A stretch of DNA of 64,000 nt from Cinnamomum chago (lineage: Eukaryota; Streptophyta; Magnoliopsida; Laurales; Lauraceae), in contig CP142453.1 of the NCBI GenBank assembly GCA_038049695.1, positions 21,740,001-21,804,000 on the forward strand, given 5' to 3'. Position numbers and translations under genes: made by a program. The notes beneath the pieces are model-generated. The model had not been told where the DNA came from, ran no database searches, and saw nothing but the letters and a program-made list of their open reading frames with translations. Below are positions 1-11,732 of the stretch, in pieces (the first letter of the stretch is position 1; each line of letters starts with the position of its first letter).

Positions 1-64
1 TTAGGGTTCGAATTGATTTCTCTCTCTCTTCTTCTCCATCGAATCGAAGCTCTTTTAGATTTCA
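1..64 (+). promoter_or_regulatory. 5'UTR/core-promoter segment of eIF3K
   Basis: The window opens just upstream of the eIF3K start codon. The first eight bases, TTAGGGTT, are the reverse complement of AACCCTAA, the plant telo-box that is frequent in promoters of translation-machinery genes. They are followed by a pyrimidine tract (CT-rich, about positions 18-37) like the Y-patch near plant transcription starts. No TATA box lies in these 64 bases, and the rest of the promoter is outside the window. Confidence 0.5.
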
Positions 65-2009
65 ATGGGCAGAGAACGTGAGACTCAGCAGCAGCAGCAG
101 CAGCAGCAGACATCGTATACGGTGGAAGAACTGGTGGCCGTGAATCCTTACAATCCCGACATCCTTCCAGATCTCGAGAACTACGTCCACGAACAGGTAT
201 CATTCATCAATCTCCTTTCCTTTAACGACGACAATCCAATGGCATTATCACATATCTGGGCGCGTTTGGGTGCACCTCAAATCTCAATAATAGTTGTTAC
301 TCCTATCATATATGTAATCTCTTTATTTTGGATGGCACTGCTGTTCGGAAACCACGGTAAGTGTGGATGCGCTTTGCTTTTAGTACGTCGCAATAGTCAG
401 TTGAAAGCATAGAACACAAGAGCGTGTAAGTTAGATATGGAGAATTGGATTAGCATAGGGTGAACAAGGTGATGACTAGCTAGTGAGGGCTATGTGACCG
501 TTGTTTCACTTTGATTGAATGACTACTTTTATACAATGACAGTTATTTTTGGATCATAAGAAGATGCTACATAATTGAAACTGGGATGCATTGTAAGATG
601 GAAGTGTGGAGGTCTAGTAAAGGTTATAATTAGGAATGAGGACATAAGAAGAAACATAAGGGTAGCTAAACTAATTGGAAAGAAATCAAGGAAGATCATT
701 TGATGTGATTTTAGATAGCACATAAAAGGCCTGAATCAACCCTTGTATGAAGTGTTGGGGGATAGTAATGCAAGGAACTTGAAGGGGGGAGATCGATTAA
801 GGTCTTAGGTGAAGCTGTGAGAAAAGATGTATTATATGGTGGAGATATTATGAACATTATCTTGAATAGGGTTGAGTGAGAAAGCAAGACTCACTGAAGG
901 CTGCCTTAAATAGTTGGGGACTGGGTTGGAATAAATTAATAATGCTGATAATGCTGAGTTCATTACCTTCTATGTTTTTACCCACCATTCATATGCATTC
1001 ACAGAGCAATTTATACAATTATGTTAGGGGAATAGATATTTGTACCTTAATTGTATCTTGAATTGCTGACCCTTGATCAGCGTGATAAGGCTAAGGTTGA
1101 GGTCCTGTAATATACCCTTTAGCTGGTTTTCTCTTATCTTTAAAACCATGGAGATGGACCACCAAAAAAAAAAAAAACCATGGAAAAAAAAAAAACCATG
1201 GAGATGGCTATTTAACAAATAGACATATTCAAGGCTGAAACATGGATTAAACAAGCCTTGGGTTGTTCTTGCAAACCAATAATTATTTCCGGTGTTGAGC
1301 AATCTTTGTTCCTTGCATGTGCTCGTGCATGCAGCAACATGCATGTTTTAGACAGGATCAAACTTCAAAGACCATGGATAACACAAAATATATATATATA
1401 TATATTGTTTTTCATTAGGTAACATTATTGGCTATTTCCTTTCTATTCACATTTGCAAATGTTCTGGTTCTCTACATATGATCACATAGTACTTGTGGGA
1501 TCATTTTGGTTGTGTACAAATGCTGGGCAATTAATGTAAATATGTAATCGTTACTTAGTTTGGAATTATTTTGGAACCAAATTTATTGCAGAGAAAATCA
1601 CTGAACAGACTACCTGTATACACAAAAAAGGGTCATGTTTTGAGTTTGAACGGACTGAATACTTCTTATCTACTTGATCTGAGTTTAGTACCGATGCCAT
1701 CACTTACATTTACACTTGAAAGTTATTCAAATGGGCGTGGAACCCATTTTGAGATGCACTAAGTCATGGACCTTTTTAAAATCAAGAAAATGGTTTTTTT
1801 TCCCTTCTAGTTTTTTTCCATATAGAGTATTTCTGCTTTTTTTTTCTTTTCTTTTCCTATAACTAAAATATTTCCATCTTTCCATGATTATGATGTAGGT
1901 TTCGTCACAAACATACAGTTTGGATGCAAACCTCTGCCTTCTTCGTCTTTATCAGGTTAAAGATCTTAACTTTACCTAATATCTATTTTGACATATTTTA
2001 TTTACAGGA

Positions 2010-2053
<44 letters not shown>

Positions 2054-5000
2054 CTCATACACAAACACATGCACACTCACTGATGGAGTTATTTTTAAGA
2101 GTTCTGTTTGGGTTGGAGTGCAAAGCTTCCTGGAACTTCTTTTAGTTGCATGGAATGATTCAGATTCCAAAAATGAGTGGATTTCTAATCCTCTTGTGGA
2201 ACTGATAGACTACCGGAAAAGGGGATATCTATCTGATTGTTGGATATACCTTTTTGTGTTCCTACCTTTCCAAACACAACCAGAAGAACTTCGATTCTCC
2301 CTCTGAGTTCCAGGGATCTAAAGAGGATTTGTTGCCACGTTGACAATTAAATGCACAATTCAGTGCAGGACTCCTTTTGTAAAAGTTATATTTCGTGATA
2401 AACTTAGTGAAATGAGCACTAAAATTTTCCTTCTCTGCTATTTTTTGTCATCAGGTGCTTCTACATTTAATTGATTACGTTGTGCTTATTTATATCAATC
2501 CTGACGTTAAATTGATCTGTATGGGATAGAGAGGGGCAAATGTTATAGTGATATCGTTTTGAAAACAGAAGCTTTTTGTAAAATTTACACATGTGAAACA
2601 CAATAACATGTTTTTTTTTTTGGAAGCACCATTTTTCACGAGTAAACATTGAACGGTTCAAATTACATATGTAAAATCTCTGTATACTCAAAATTTATGA
2701 TTGTTTAAGATATGCAACTAAATGTTTTGGGGTTTAATAGATCAATAAAAAAATTTGAACAGTTTGGATTAAAAATGTTTGGTCCATCAGAGTCATAAAT
2801 AAAATAAAATGTGGTGAAGGGATTTGATTCTGCCACTTGTCCCATATGTCCATTGTATCAGTGCCTTCTAAACCAAAGAGGTTTGTAATTGTTTTCACAC
2901 CTTTTCAGACCTCATTTGCATGCCATTTTGGGTACTGCTTTGAAGACATTGAAGTTGTCCAAATTCGGCAGGTTTGACAAAGTTGGATAAGAACCAAATT
3001 TGCATAATCAATCCAAGGGTTTATGGAACTCATTTTAGTGCTAATCCATGTACCACAGGGTCGGCTAAGGGATAAGGGCTAATGGGACCAATGATGTAGA
3101 CTCTTCACATGTTCACCATGAATGCTGGGCATTTGGAATCATCATCATCGGAAATCAAGGAGTTTCATGCAAGGGCATAAATGAGTAATTCAGTCACAAG
3201 AATGAGATGGAAATAGTAAATTTTCATTGAATGCGTAAATGAGTAAACATAAGGGAATTTATAGAGGATGGGATGACAATCCTATTAGTTAGGGATTATG
3301 GATGGGATTTTCATTCCTCTCCATCATGTACTTACATGCCCGTCTCTCTTTTCTCTAAATAAGATTCTTTCTTCTCTTTGATTGTTTCATGCTGATCAAG
3401 TATCTTGCTAGATTTAAGAAATCTTCTTAGGATTTTCTAAGGTAAGAATATGGATCTAGAAAATCATCATCATCATCAAACCCGTGTGCCAACTATGTTG
3501 GGGTTAGTTACATGAATTTTGTTTCTCCATTCCGATCTATCTTGATTCAAATCGTATGATGGCCGGATACGGCATGGATACGACAAGGACACGTGATGGA
3601 CACAACTGGAACATGGATTTTACACATAAAAACTGAAGTATCGGATACGATAGGACACGATATGTTGCCCATTTTAAAGTATCCGTTCATCATAGGTCAA
3701 ATCCTTGGATATGTTGCACTTCTTCAAATCAATTTTTACTACTTTCAACCATATCCTTGTCTGCCTACTCCTTTCCTTTGGTGGGCTATCAACCTACATA
3801 GAAAATTTTTTCCTCATTGGTGTCATTGCTAGCCTACGTTGGACATTTTCAAACCATTTAAAACCTGTTTCTCTTATTTTTATCACCTATCGATGCTACC
3901 CCTAAATGTTCTCGAATTTGCTCTTTTTTATTCTATCATTAATAACTTTATCACACATCCACCTCAACATTCTTTTCTCTGTTATACTCATTTTGTGCAT
4001 GTGTTGCTTCTTAATTGACCAACATTTTGCTCCATAGGTCATAGTTGGTCTAATTGTTGTCCTGCAAAAAATTTTCTTCAATTTGTTGGTATTTGCCAAT
4101 CACAAAGTGCTCTAGAAGCAGATCTCCACTTCAACCTTCCTGCTTTTATCCTATGTTCGACATCTTTCTTAATTTCTCTATTCTTACTAATTATCAAGCC
4201 AAGGTATTGCAATGAATCTCTTTGTGGTATCTCATGTGCTGTAATTCTCATAATAGCTTCAACTCTTTGTATATGCCCACTGAAGTTACAATCTATTAAT
4301 TCTATCTTTGTATGACTTATTTCAAAGCCCTTGGATTCTAAAGCCTCCTGCCATCTCTCAAGTTTTGCATTCTCACCCTCTCTTGATTCATCCACCATAA
4401 ACAATATTCACCAAAGTACATCCTCTTGAATATGAATAGTTAACTCATCCATAATCAGTGTAAAGAGACAAGGGATCAAGGCTGACCCCTAATGCAAACC
4501 TATGGTCTCTGAAAACTCACATGTCCCTCCACAGGTAGTTTTTACACTTGTTTCTGCTCTCTCATACTTGTCTTTAGTGATTTCAATATAACCTCTTCGA
4601 ACACTTCTTTTATTTAAAACCGACCAAATTAAATCTCTAGGATCATTCCCAAAAAAAAATCTCGAGGTACCCAATTATAGGCCTTTTCTAAATCGATGAA
4701 GATCATATCTAGATTTTTCCTCTTCGCTCTGTATTTTTCCATTAATTGCCTAAGTGATAAAATAACTTGCATAGTCGACCTCCTTGCCATGAAACCAAAG
4801 TGATTTTCAGTTATCTTGGTTTTTTGTTTAAGTCTTTGCTTCATTATTCTCTCCCGTAGTTTCATAATGTGACTTATAAATTCAATCGCATAGTAGCTGG
4901 TATAGTTTTCTATGCCTCCTTTTGTTCTTATATATAGGTACTGGAATACTTCTTCATTCATCCAATATTTTCTCTGTCATTAATATCTTTTTATTGAAGA

Positions 5001-8000
5001 ACCTAGTTAACCAAATCCACCCAATCTCTCCTTAGCATTTCCAAGCCTCTATCAGGATGCCATTTGGCCACGTAGCTTTTTTTTATGCTTTCTTTGCTTC
5101 TACTAACTAATTATGTGGAAAAAGGTATGTCCTGCCAATGAACTATCCTCTTTTGCTTTGCTCATGTCTCCTATAGAGTTTTCATTTAAATATTTTCTCC
5201 ACCTTTCTGTAATATTGTTGTCCTTGATTTAAACCTTTTGTTCATCGCTCTTTATACATTTGACACTCAACCTACTAGGAAATCTTTTTGGAAATTTGTT
5301 AAACTAAAAATGCAAAGCTAAGGAATCTTTTGGAAATTTTCTATGCTATTATCATCATCACCACCATCAAAGCCTTGTCCCAACTATGTTTGGGTTGGCT
5401 ACATGAATTCTGTTTATCCACTTCGATCTATCTTGAGCCAAATCCTCAGATAAGTTACACTTATTTATATCTATTTTTATTACCTCCATCCACGTCTTCT
5501 TCGACTTACCCCTTCCCCTTGGTAGGCCATTAACCTTCATGGCCAAACTTTTCCTTACCGGTGCCGTTACCGGCTTACGTTGGACATGCCCAGACCATCT
5601 CAAACGAGTTTTCTATGCTATAAGGGTGGATATATGTGCTTAGTGGGCTGGCTAACCATTGGCTAGGTCTAATGGGCTAGTCAACTATGGGTTAGGCTCA
5701 ATGTGTACCTAACTGAAGGTCTTTTATTGGGGCTCCTTTTGTAGACTTAAAGGCCCATGATAAACTTTGATTTCTCATAGTTTTTTGTTAATCATGGGGG
5801 AATTAAGGGCGTGTGTTTGTTTAGCATGAGAGGAGGACTAAGGAGTAGGCCTCAAATCACGAATAAAAACTAAAGAGGAGGGGGTTGAGAGTAAAAAGCA
5901 GTAAAGGGAAGAATTTTACTTCTCCCAAATTTATCCAAGGGTAGAACAAGTTTTTTTTTTTTGTGGGGGGCGGGGGGGGCGCACTATTGTCTATGTGTCC
6001 TTCTTGTAAGGCTCACCTATAATGCATCCAATTCAGGGGAAGGTGTGGGATAGAGAGGGATCCTAAGAATAGGTTGTTAGCAAAATGTCACTGTGATCCA
6101 ACAATCATAACCCTTGATTCAAGATGTCACTGTGATCCAACAGTCATAACAATCGAACCCTTATACATGAAATAGAACCCACTCCATTTTGACAGTGATT
6201 GTAACGAGTAACGACCCAGAATCCGGGTCCCTGGGATAGGTGAGGGGGTTTATATTGGTCATAGATTAGCCCCCATTCTATGGATTATAAAGGTTGTTTT
6301 CTAATCTAGGTTTTTTAACTTTTAATATATACATAATATATATATATATATATATATTTTCACTATGCTTACACTGTTTGTTTCCTGTTTACAGTTTGAG
6401 CCTGAGAGAATGAGTATCCAAATTGTTGCTCGGATTTTGGTCAAGGTTCGGTGAATCTTGTGCTTGAACAAGGAATGAGCATGATGATAATTCAAGTTCA
6501 TGTCATCTAACTTTATTTCCTGACTTTTCAACAGGCGCTTATGGCAATGCCAGCCCCAGATTTTAGCCTCTGTCTCTTCTTAATCCCAGAACGAGTGGTA
6601 TTTTTCTTTTCCCTGTCTTTCTTAGGCATGTATATTACATGTTTGCTTGCTTTGGGAGGTTACCTCTGTGTAAATAGAATTTACTACAAACTAACATGAA
6701 TCATGCTAAAAGAAACAAAAAGATCATCCGTATGCTGTTGTGGCCTGTTTACTTGTTCAACCTAATGAGTTCAGATTAGAATTATTTTGTCAATGCTTTT
6801 CTGGATATCTAAAGTAAAATGGATTTTATACTAGATGCAGTTGTTAAATGAAAAGATGGATGACTTATGTGCTGTTGCCTTTGTAATTGTTCTGTCTTAT
6901 AAGATGATTTGCTTAATGTTTATCTTCAATTTTTAATTATTTTATAAAGGCTTTGTTTGGATGGCCCAAGTGAAATGGCTTTACATTTTGGTTCGAATCT
7001 GAAACATAATCAACCTTTGAAGTGGGACTAGACTTTTCTTGACGCGCTCTTGTGATGATTTCTATTTTACCTTGTCACAAATTTACACTGCAATGGGAAG
7101 CACTCCATTCTGTTAGAATGTTGATTTCACTTGCAATTTGGGTGCATTCAAATGTATCTTAGCTTATTATGAGTGCCATATTTATATTTATTTTTACTTT
7201 TTTGAAAATTTCTGAAATAGAAATATTGTTTAAAAAATTGAAACATGAACTGTTCTCTCATTTTGCAGCAAATGGAGGAGCAATTTAAGACACTGATTGT
7301 ACTTTCACACTATCTGGAGGTATGAACCCGTGGCGTCCATAACATGTTGTATGCTTGAAACTTTCTGGACAAGCTATTCTTAAGCTCTTTATTTACTGCA
7401 GACGGCAAGATTCCGTGAGTTCTGGGATGAGGCAGCAAAGAACCGCAGTATAGTTGAAGTAGTTCCAGGTAACGGATTGTCTGCTATGATCTAGGGCTGG
7501 CTTATGTTCTTTCATCATGTAATGGGTTTCTGCTAATTGTTTTTGCTAGATCAGATATATCAAAAAATGTTTCTGATGCCCTAATTGGAAGTGAAAAAAG
7601 GGGCTTGTGTAATTAGTGGTTGTGGGAAGTGTTGAGGCGTATTCTCATTTTCTACTCTTAACTGAACACTAATAAACTTCACGCAAGTTAAGACCAGAAA
7701 CCTCTTCTCTATGCTGGGAACTACTGTGTGGCTCTCCTTGCGTGCATGCGTAGAAAATGAATTTGATACATGCTAAATTATGCCACCACCTGACTAGAAA
7801 AGGATGCACCTGTTCATCTTAACCATTATGAAACCATGTACTTGGGGAGCTAGAATGGGATACACCCCATCAGAATTTTGTGAGCACAATAATTTTGCAT
7901 CCTGAATTATAGCGTTTACCTTTTTAGTTCTCTTTGTTGCTTTGTGCTGCACCTTTATTAACCAATGATGTATACAATTTTAATCATCCCTGATGGGTCA

Positions 8001-8944
8001 AGCATGTTTTAGATTGTTATCTTGCAAATTACTGTGACTGACATGGGGAGAGTGTGTGCAGGTTTTGAGCAGGCAATCCAAGCTTATGCCATTCACGTCT
8101 TATCCCTGACGTACCAGAAGGTGCCTAGGCCTGTACTTGCAGAGGTATGCCCTTTTTTATTTGTAGAGGGAAGCCTCAATTTTCTAATCTAGGTTTGGTT
8201 ACAACTCAACAGGCTCCCAAAGTACTAGTGAACTCCATATCTGGGTTCATTAATCAACTGTTATGATGTTGAAAACAAGATCTGCATTGCACTCTGTTAC
8301 GCTGCTTTTAGCTAAACAACATTTTATGTTGGGCCTGCAATGCAATGTGTAGCCATTTTTATGACACTTTATATTGTGATGCACTATGATTTATTCACTT
8401 GTGCACCTATTCCGTAGTGTTAGCGTTAGATTCCATGTTTCATTACTGCACATCTCCAAAACTTCTAGATTTGAAGATCTGAGCCATCCTGTGTATTTGT
8501 TGTCCTTGGTGTGCATGTGAATCTGGATGCATGAGCGCACAGTTTATTTTGATTTGGGGATGCCCAACCCAATATAAATAATTAGGGGACATCTTGTTGC
8601 GAGCTTTCTTTTAGTTGGTTCTGTGTGTAGTTAATTACTAGAACTGTGATACTTAAAAAATTATGTGATCGAGTTTTTTTACGCTGGTAGTGTCATGAGA
8701 CCATTCATGTGATATCTAATTGTGCAATGCTTTATTACAGGCCATCAACATTGAAGGTCTCTCTCTGGATAAGTTCCTGGAGCACCAGGTAGCAAACTGT
8801 GGCTGGGTTCTTGAGAAGGGCCATGATCGAGTCCAGCTTATTGTTCTTCCTCGCAATGAATTCAACCAGCCGGAGCTTAAGAAGAACACAGCTGACAGCA
8901 TCCCATTGGAGCACATTACTCGGATCTTCTCCATCCTCAATTAA
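65..8944 (+). CDS. EIF3K: eukaryotic translation initiation factor 3 subunit K (eIF3k), 8 exons
   Basis: Exons: 65-196, 1899-1955, 6395-6445, 6535-6597, 7269-7319, 7402-7468, 8062-8144, 8741-8944 (TAA). All junctions are GT-AG, and the 708 nt encode 235 residues, close to the plant family length. Recognised blocks in order are YTVEELVAVNPYNPDILPDL, YSLDANLCLLRLYQ, ALMAMPAPDFSLCLFLIPER, ARFREFWDEAAKN, GFEQAIQAYAIHVLSL and the end ELKKNTADSIPLEHITRIFS. eIF3k is a small non-core subunit of cytosolic eIF3, with an N-terminal HEAT-like part and a C-terminal winged-helix (PCI/CSN8-type) part. It helps recruit the 40S ribosome. A CAG repeat at 86-109 gives Gln8 near the N terminus, where plant orthologues vary. 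The first ATG follows the 5'UTR directly and starts the conserved MGRE. Introns 1 and 2 are long (1.7 and 4.4 kb), and intron 2 carries LINE debris. Confidence 0.97.
86..109 (+). repeat. CAG microsatellite coding for polyglutamine
   Basis: Eight consecutive CAG codons encode Gln8 (residues 8-15) of eIF3k. All eight are CAG with no CAA interruption, so the tract is prone to length change. It lies in the poorly conserved N-terminal tail, ahead of the conserved YTVEEL block. Confidence 0.9.
197..1898 (+). other. eIF3K intron 1
   Basis: This 1.7-kb GT-AG intron is AT-rich. It holds poly-A/T runs (about 1154-1195), a short TA repeat (1390-1405) and a T-rich 3' end. I see no gene or recognisable element in it. 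The small open frames here lack homology or codon structure that I can recognise. Confidence 0.8.
2014..2050 (+). repeat. (CT)n microsatellite
   Basis: About 17 CT dinucleotides follow a short C run, within eIF3K intron 2, about 60 bp after the exon 2 donor. Confidence 0.9.
3466..5300 (-). mobile_element. degenerate LINE (non-LTR retrotransposon) with reverse-transcriptase remnants
   Basis: On the minus strand the element runs from about 5300 to a (GAT)n tail at 3466-3477, inside eIF3K intron 2. Broken frames show RT blocks: HFGFMARRSTMQVILSLRQL and IFIDLEKAY (4629-4961), GSAL.P.LFTLIMDEL (about 4430-4490), YLGLIISKNREIKKDVEHRI (4078-4404) and IRPTMTYGAKCWSIKKQH (3902-4099). Several frameshifts and stops separate them. 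The FADD catalytic region is lost: the frame reads ILFM then VDESRE where family members have the ADD motif between. The 3' part carries a foreign insert at 3554-3696. This is a dead copy. The 5' boundary is approximate. Confidence 0.85.
3554..3696. mobile_element. 143-bp insert inside the LINE 3' region
   Basis: Compared with the second LINE copy (5350-5608), this copy has about 143 extra bases flanked by TCAAATC at 3547-3553 and 3697-3703, a perfect 7-bp direct repeat as expected for a target-site duplication. The insert is rich in GGATACG/GACACG words. No terminal inverted repeat is evident and no family was assigned. Confidence 0.5.
5350..5608 (-). mobile_element. 5'-truncated LINE 3' end with 13-bp target-site duplication
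   Basis: A 259-bp insertion is flanked by perfect copies of TTTTCTATGCTAT (5337-5349 and 5609-5621). The minus strand is open for the C-terminal tail of a plant LINE ORF2 (RWSGHVQRKPVTAPVRK, then RGRGKSKKTWMEV and RIHVANPNIVGTRL, stop) and ends in a GAT/GGT-rich tail at the low-coordinate side. Target-primed reverse transcription with 5' truncation explains all of this. It is more intact than the neighbouring LINE, so it is a separate and probably younger event. Confidence 0.92.
5622..6394 (+). other. remainder of eIF3K intron 2
   Basis: The stretch holds a G-rich run (about 5964-5979), a short direct repeat of TCACTGTGATCCAACA (about 6070 and 6127), a TA repeat (about 6336-6357) and the T-rich acceptor of exon 3. 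No gene is visible. Confidence 0.7.
6598..8740 (+). other. eIF3K introns 4 to 7 and the exons between
   Basis: Introns 6598-7268, 7320-7401, 7469-8061 and 8145-8740 contain ordinary AT-rich intron sequence. I see no element or RNA gene in them. Confidence 0.7.
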
Positions 8945-9579
8945 ATCTTCCTGGTGATTTCCTTGGCGGACTTTTGTTTTTTTGTTTTCTTCTTTTTCAC
9001 TGAACTGTTTAGTAGTGCCTATTGCAATGTGGAATGTTAAAAGTCAGTGCAAGACTGCCCCTTACAGCAACGTGATGTTGAAGGCCATAGGCTTCCTTTG
9101 TCATTGCTCAAGGTTTCCCCCCTGCAGCCTTTTGTATTCAGTGCTTAAAGAAAACCTTTTTGTCATTTAACTAAGCGTATTTGTGTTCTTTCTTCTGTTG
9201 TGCAAGTTGTTTATATAGTAGCTCTTCTAAAAATTTCATCTCTGAGAAATTGTGATTGTCTGAAACTATTCATAGGCAGTAAATGGAGCCACGCAATGTA
9301 TGTTAGTGGGATAGATAAAGCGTTACCTTCAATGATGGTTAATGCAGAAGGAACTGCATTCTTATATATCAACCAATACGAAGGAACTGCATTCTTATTG
9401 GTTAATGCAGGAAACCTGCATTCGCATATATCAACCAGTAAGAACCCCTCCTCCCAAAACCTGAACCTCGGTCTGACTCATTGACTGGATGATTCAAGTC
9501 CAAACAATTTCAACTGGTTCTGTTAACCCACACTTAAATTGTTAACTCACACTTAAATTGTTAACCCACACCTAAATTG
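8945..9579 (+). other. eIF3K 3'UTR and downstream flank
   Basis: The first 250 bases after the stop are probably 3'UTR, though I see no canonical AATAAA close by. A GAAGGAACTGCATTC repeat pair lies at about 9347 and 9380. Three near-identical 19-20-bp units, GTTAAC(C/T)CACAC(T/C)TAAATT, lie in tandem at about 9520-9577, directly before a SINE-like element. Confidence 0.6.
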
Positions 9580-9755
9580 TTTCGGTGGTTAGGAAGTCCA
9601 TAATGAGCTGGAGGTCCTGGCTTCAAAATGTTTGGGGCCTTATCGGATAAAGTGCTAGTGGGTGGTGTTGTGTATCCGGATTTTATCAATGATCAACTGT
9701 AAAGGAGTCGGCAGGTTCCTTGTCATAAAAATAAAAATAAAAATAAAAAAAACCG
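9580..9755 (+). mobile_element. SINE-like element with (AAAAT)n tail
   Basis: A box-A-like CGGTGGTTAGGA (9583-9594) is followed after about 20 bp by a box-B-like GGTCCTGGCTTCAAAAT (9613-9629). The unit ends in TTGTCATAAAAATAAAAAT, an A-rich 3' tail typical of plant SINEs. Both promoter boxes are divergent, and no flanking duplication was identified. Confidence 0.5.
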
Positions 9756-11732
9756 ACAGAGCCTTATATGTAATAGAGGAATGGACGATTAGAATGTTTA
9801 TAGTCGAAAAGAAAATAGACGAGAGGTTTTTCAAACCATAAGAGTTCTCTCTTCTTTCTCTTTAAGTATTTCTAACTGTAAAATTTCCCGCCCCTTCTTC
9901 GATGGATCCCTCTTATTCTTGTTGAGTCCCCCTTCGTTTCAGAAGTTTTTTCTATTTCAGTATCTGTTCTTCCTCACGTCTCCTACTGTTTTTCGTTTTT
10001 TGAGGTTTCTTTTTGTGACAATGGGTGACGGTATTCTTAACAAACAGTAGGCATAGGTGATAAATAAGAAAATAGTAAAGATTTGAGCCATATAATTTCT
10101 CAATTTTGATACAAGGTACGTACTTATTAGATAAAAAAGTACATTCGATCTAATAGAACGATTTTACCGTACTAAAGTTGTATTTTTGGAAATTTCCTCT
10201 CTATTATTTTATGTACTCAGCTGATAAAAGTTACAGGAGAAATCTTAAAAGAAAAAAAATATGCGTTAAAGAACAAGAAGAGAATCTGATAAAGAAAATT
10301 GAGTTATCATAGAGAAACGGAAAAGGTACCTATTACAGTCAATAAAGCTTAGCTCGTTGATTGATGTAATTATAACTACTACAAAGATCAATCTCAATCG
10401 ATTGGACTTGTGTCTGCATCAAGCATATGCTTGTCGTTTACTCAGATGGCGTGTTGGCTTTACCTCCGTTTAAGAAAAAGTGTTTTTTAGAGCACACGTT
10501 TGAGCAGATCATATTCCGAGGAAGATAAAAAATGATTTTCGAGGAAGAATAATTTTTTGTTGTTCCATCTTAATATTTTCTTTAGTTTTCATTTTTTTGT
10601 CATACCCGATAAATAATTGGAATCAAAATTGTATAAAACAAATTTCTTGGTTTACATTTTTGATATCGCTATGGCAATACTGAAAGTGCACGTTTGATTA
10701 AAGGAGAGGAATCTGCAGAATTGAGGATTCAATGGATATAGAACTGTTGTGGAATTCCCAAGGATTTGATTGCCAAACATGACCAAAAAGTCACCGAACT
10801 CCTTAAAATGGCGACAATAAATGAAACTGGTCACTTTCAATTTAACACACCAAAAGGACACATTTGTGTGGCCACTTTTCCATAGAAAAATAATACAAGG
10901 TAAAAATGTATTTTTATAATGGAAAACATTTCATGTTTGGTACGGCCATTTTTTTTCCCATGATTCGGCATAAAAGCGTTTCCCATTGGAGGGGGTATGA
11001 ATGGGTATTTTACGGAAAGAGGAAAAGGCTTTTTTGAGAACTGATTTTCTGCGGAGCCGCAAAAAAGTGCCCTTAAAAATCTGTCCAGTTTCAACTCATT
11101 CTATTGTCCATCAGGGTAAAAATCAGATCCAGAATAGAATAGGATCAGGCCCTACTACATAGGTCCAGTGTAGTCCCCCTTATGCAAACATCAGACCCTA
11201 AAAGGATCACATTTGAAGACTCCAGACATTCAATAGGCCAATGGGGCAGACATTCCAAGCATTGATTATCAGCCAAAAGCCAACACCACCAGGCCTTAAG
11301 GCCTTCAGACAAGGCTGGCCCCATTAAAAACTAAATCCAAAATGCAGTAATGTGTATTGCCCTACTTAATGAAGACCATAAAAAAATGACCATAGCTACA
11401 TCATCGTGTACCTTGAGTGAACAAATATATATTATTTTATATTTACACGACGGTTCATAAACTGAAGCTGATGTCTCCAAAAGAATTAACGGTATTTTCT
11501 CATACTTGTATACAACTCTGACCGAGAATTCCACGGCTGAAGCGAATTAAACATGAAAGGAAGGCAACAGAAAAAGATTATCATACAAAGAAATGCCGGT
11601 ACCACTGCTGCTACCGCTGTCATTATCCTGCTCTCTTTTTTCTTATTCTGTTTCCGGAGATGTGGGTCACATACTCGAAGCAGGGTTAGATGAGATAGAA
11701 GTAAATAAGGAAGAATAATTAATTTGGCATCA
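9756..11732. other. intergenic region between convergent eIF3K and SAC copy A
   Basis: About 2 kb of AT-rich sequence has no recognisable coding exon on either strand. The part next to 11732 must contain the 3'UTR of SAC copy A, which is transcribed leftwards. Small open frames here show no family motif. Confidence 0.6.

Noticed and set aside
1..8. Telomeric repeat at the window start
   Set aside because: Only one TTAGGGTT occurs, directly upstream of a housekeeping gene; a telo-box fits better than telomere sequence.
3902..4961. Minus-strand open frames as a host gene
   Set aside because: They are separate frames of one decayed LINE reverse transcriptase inside an intron of eIF3K.
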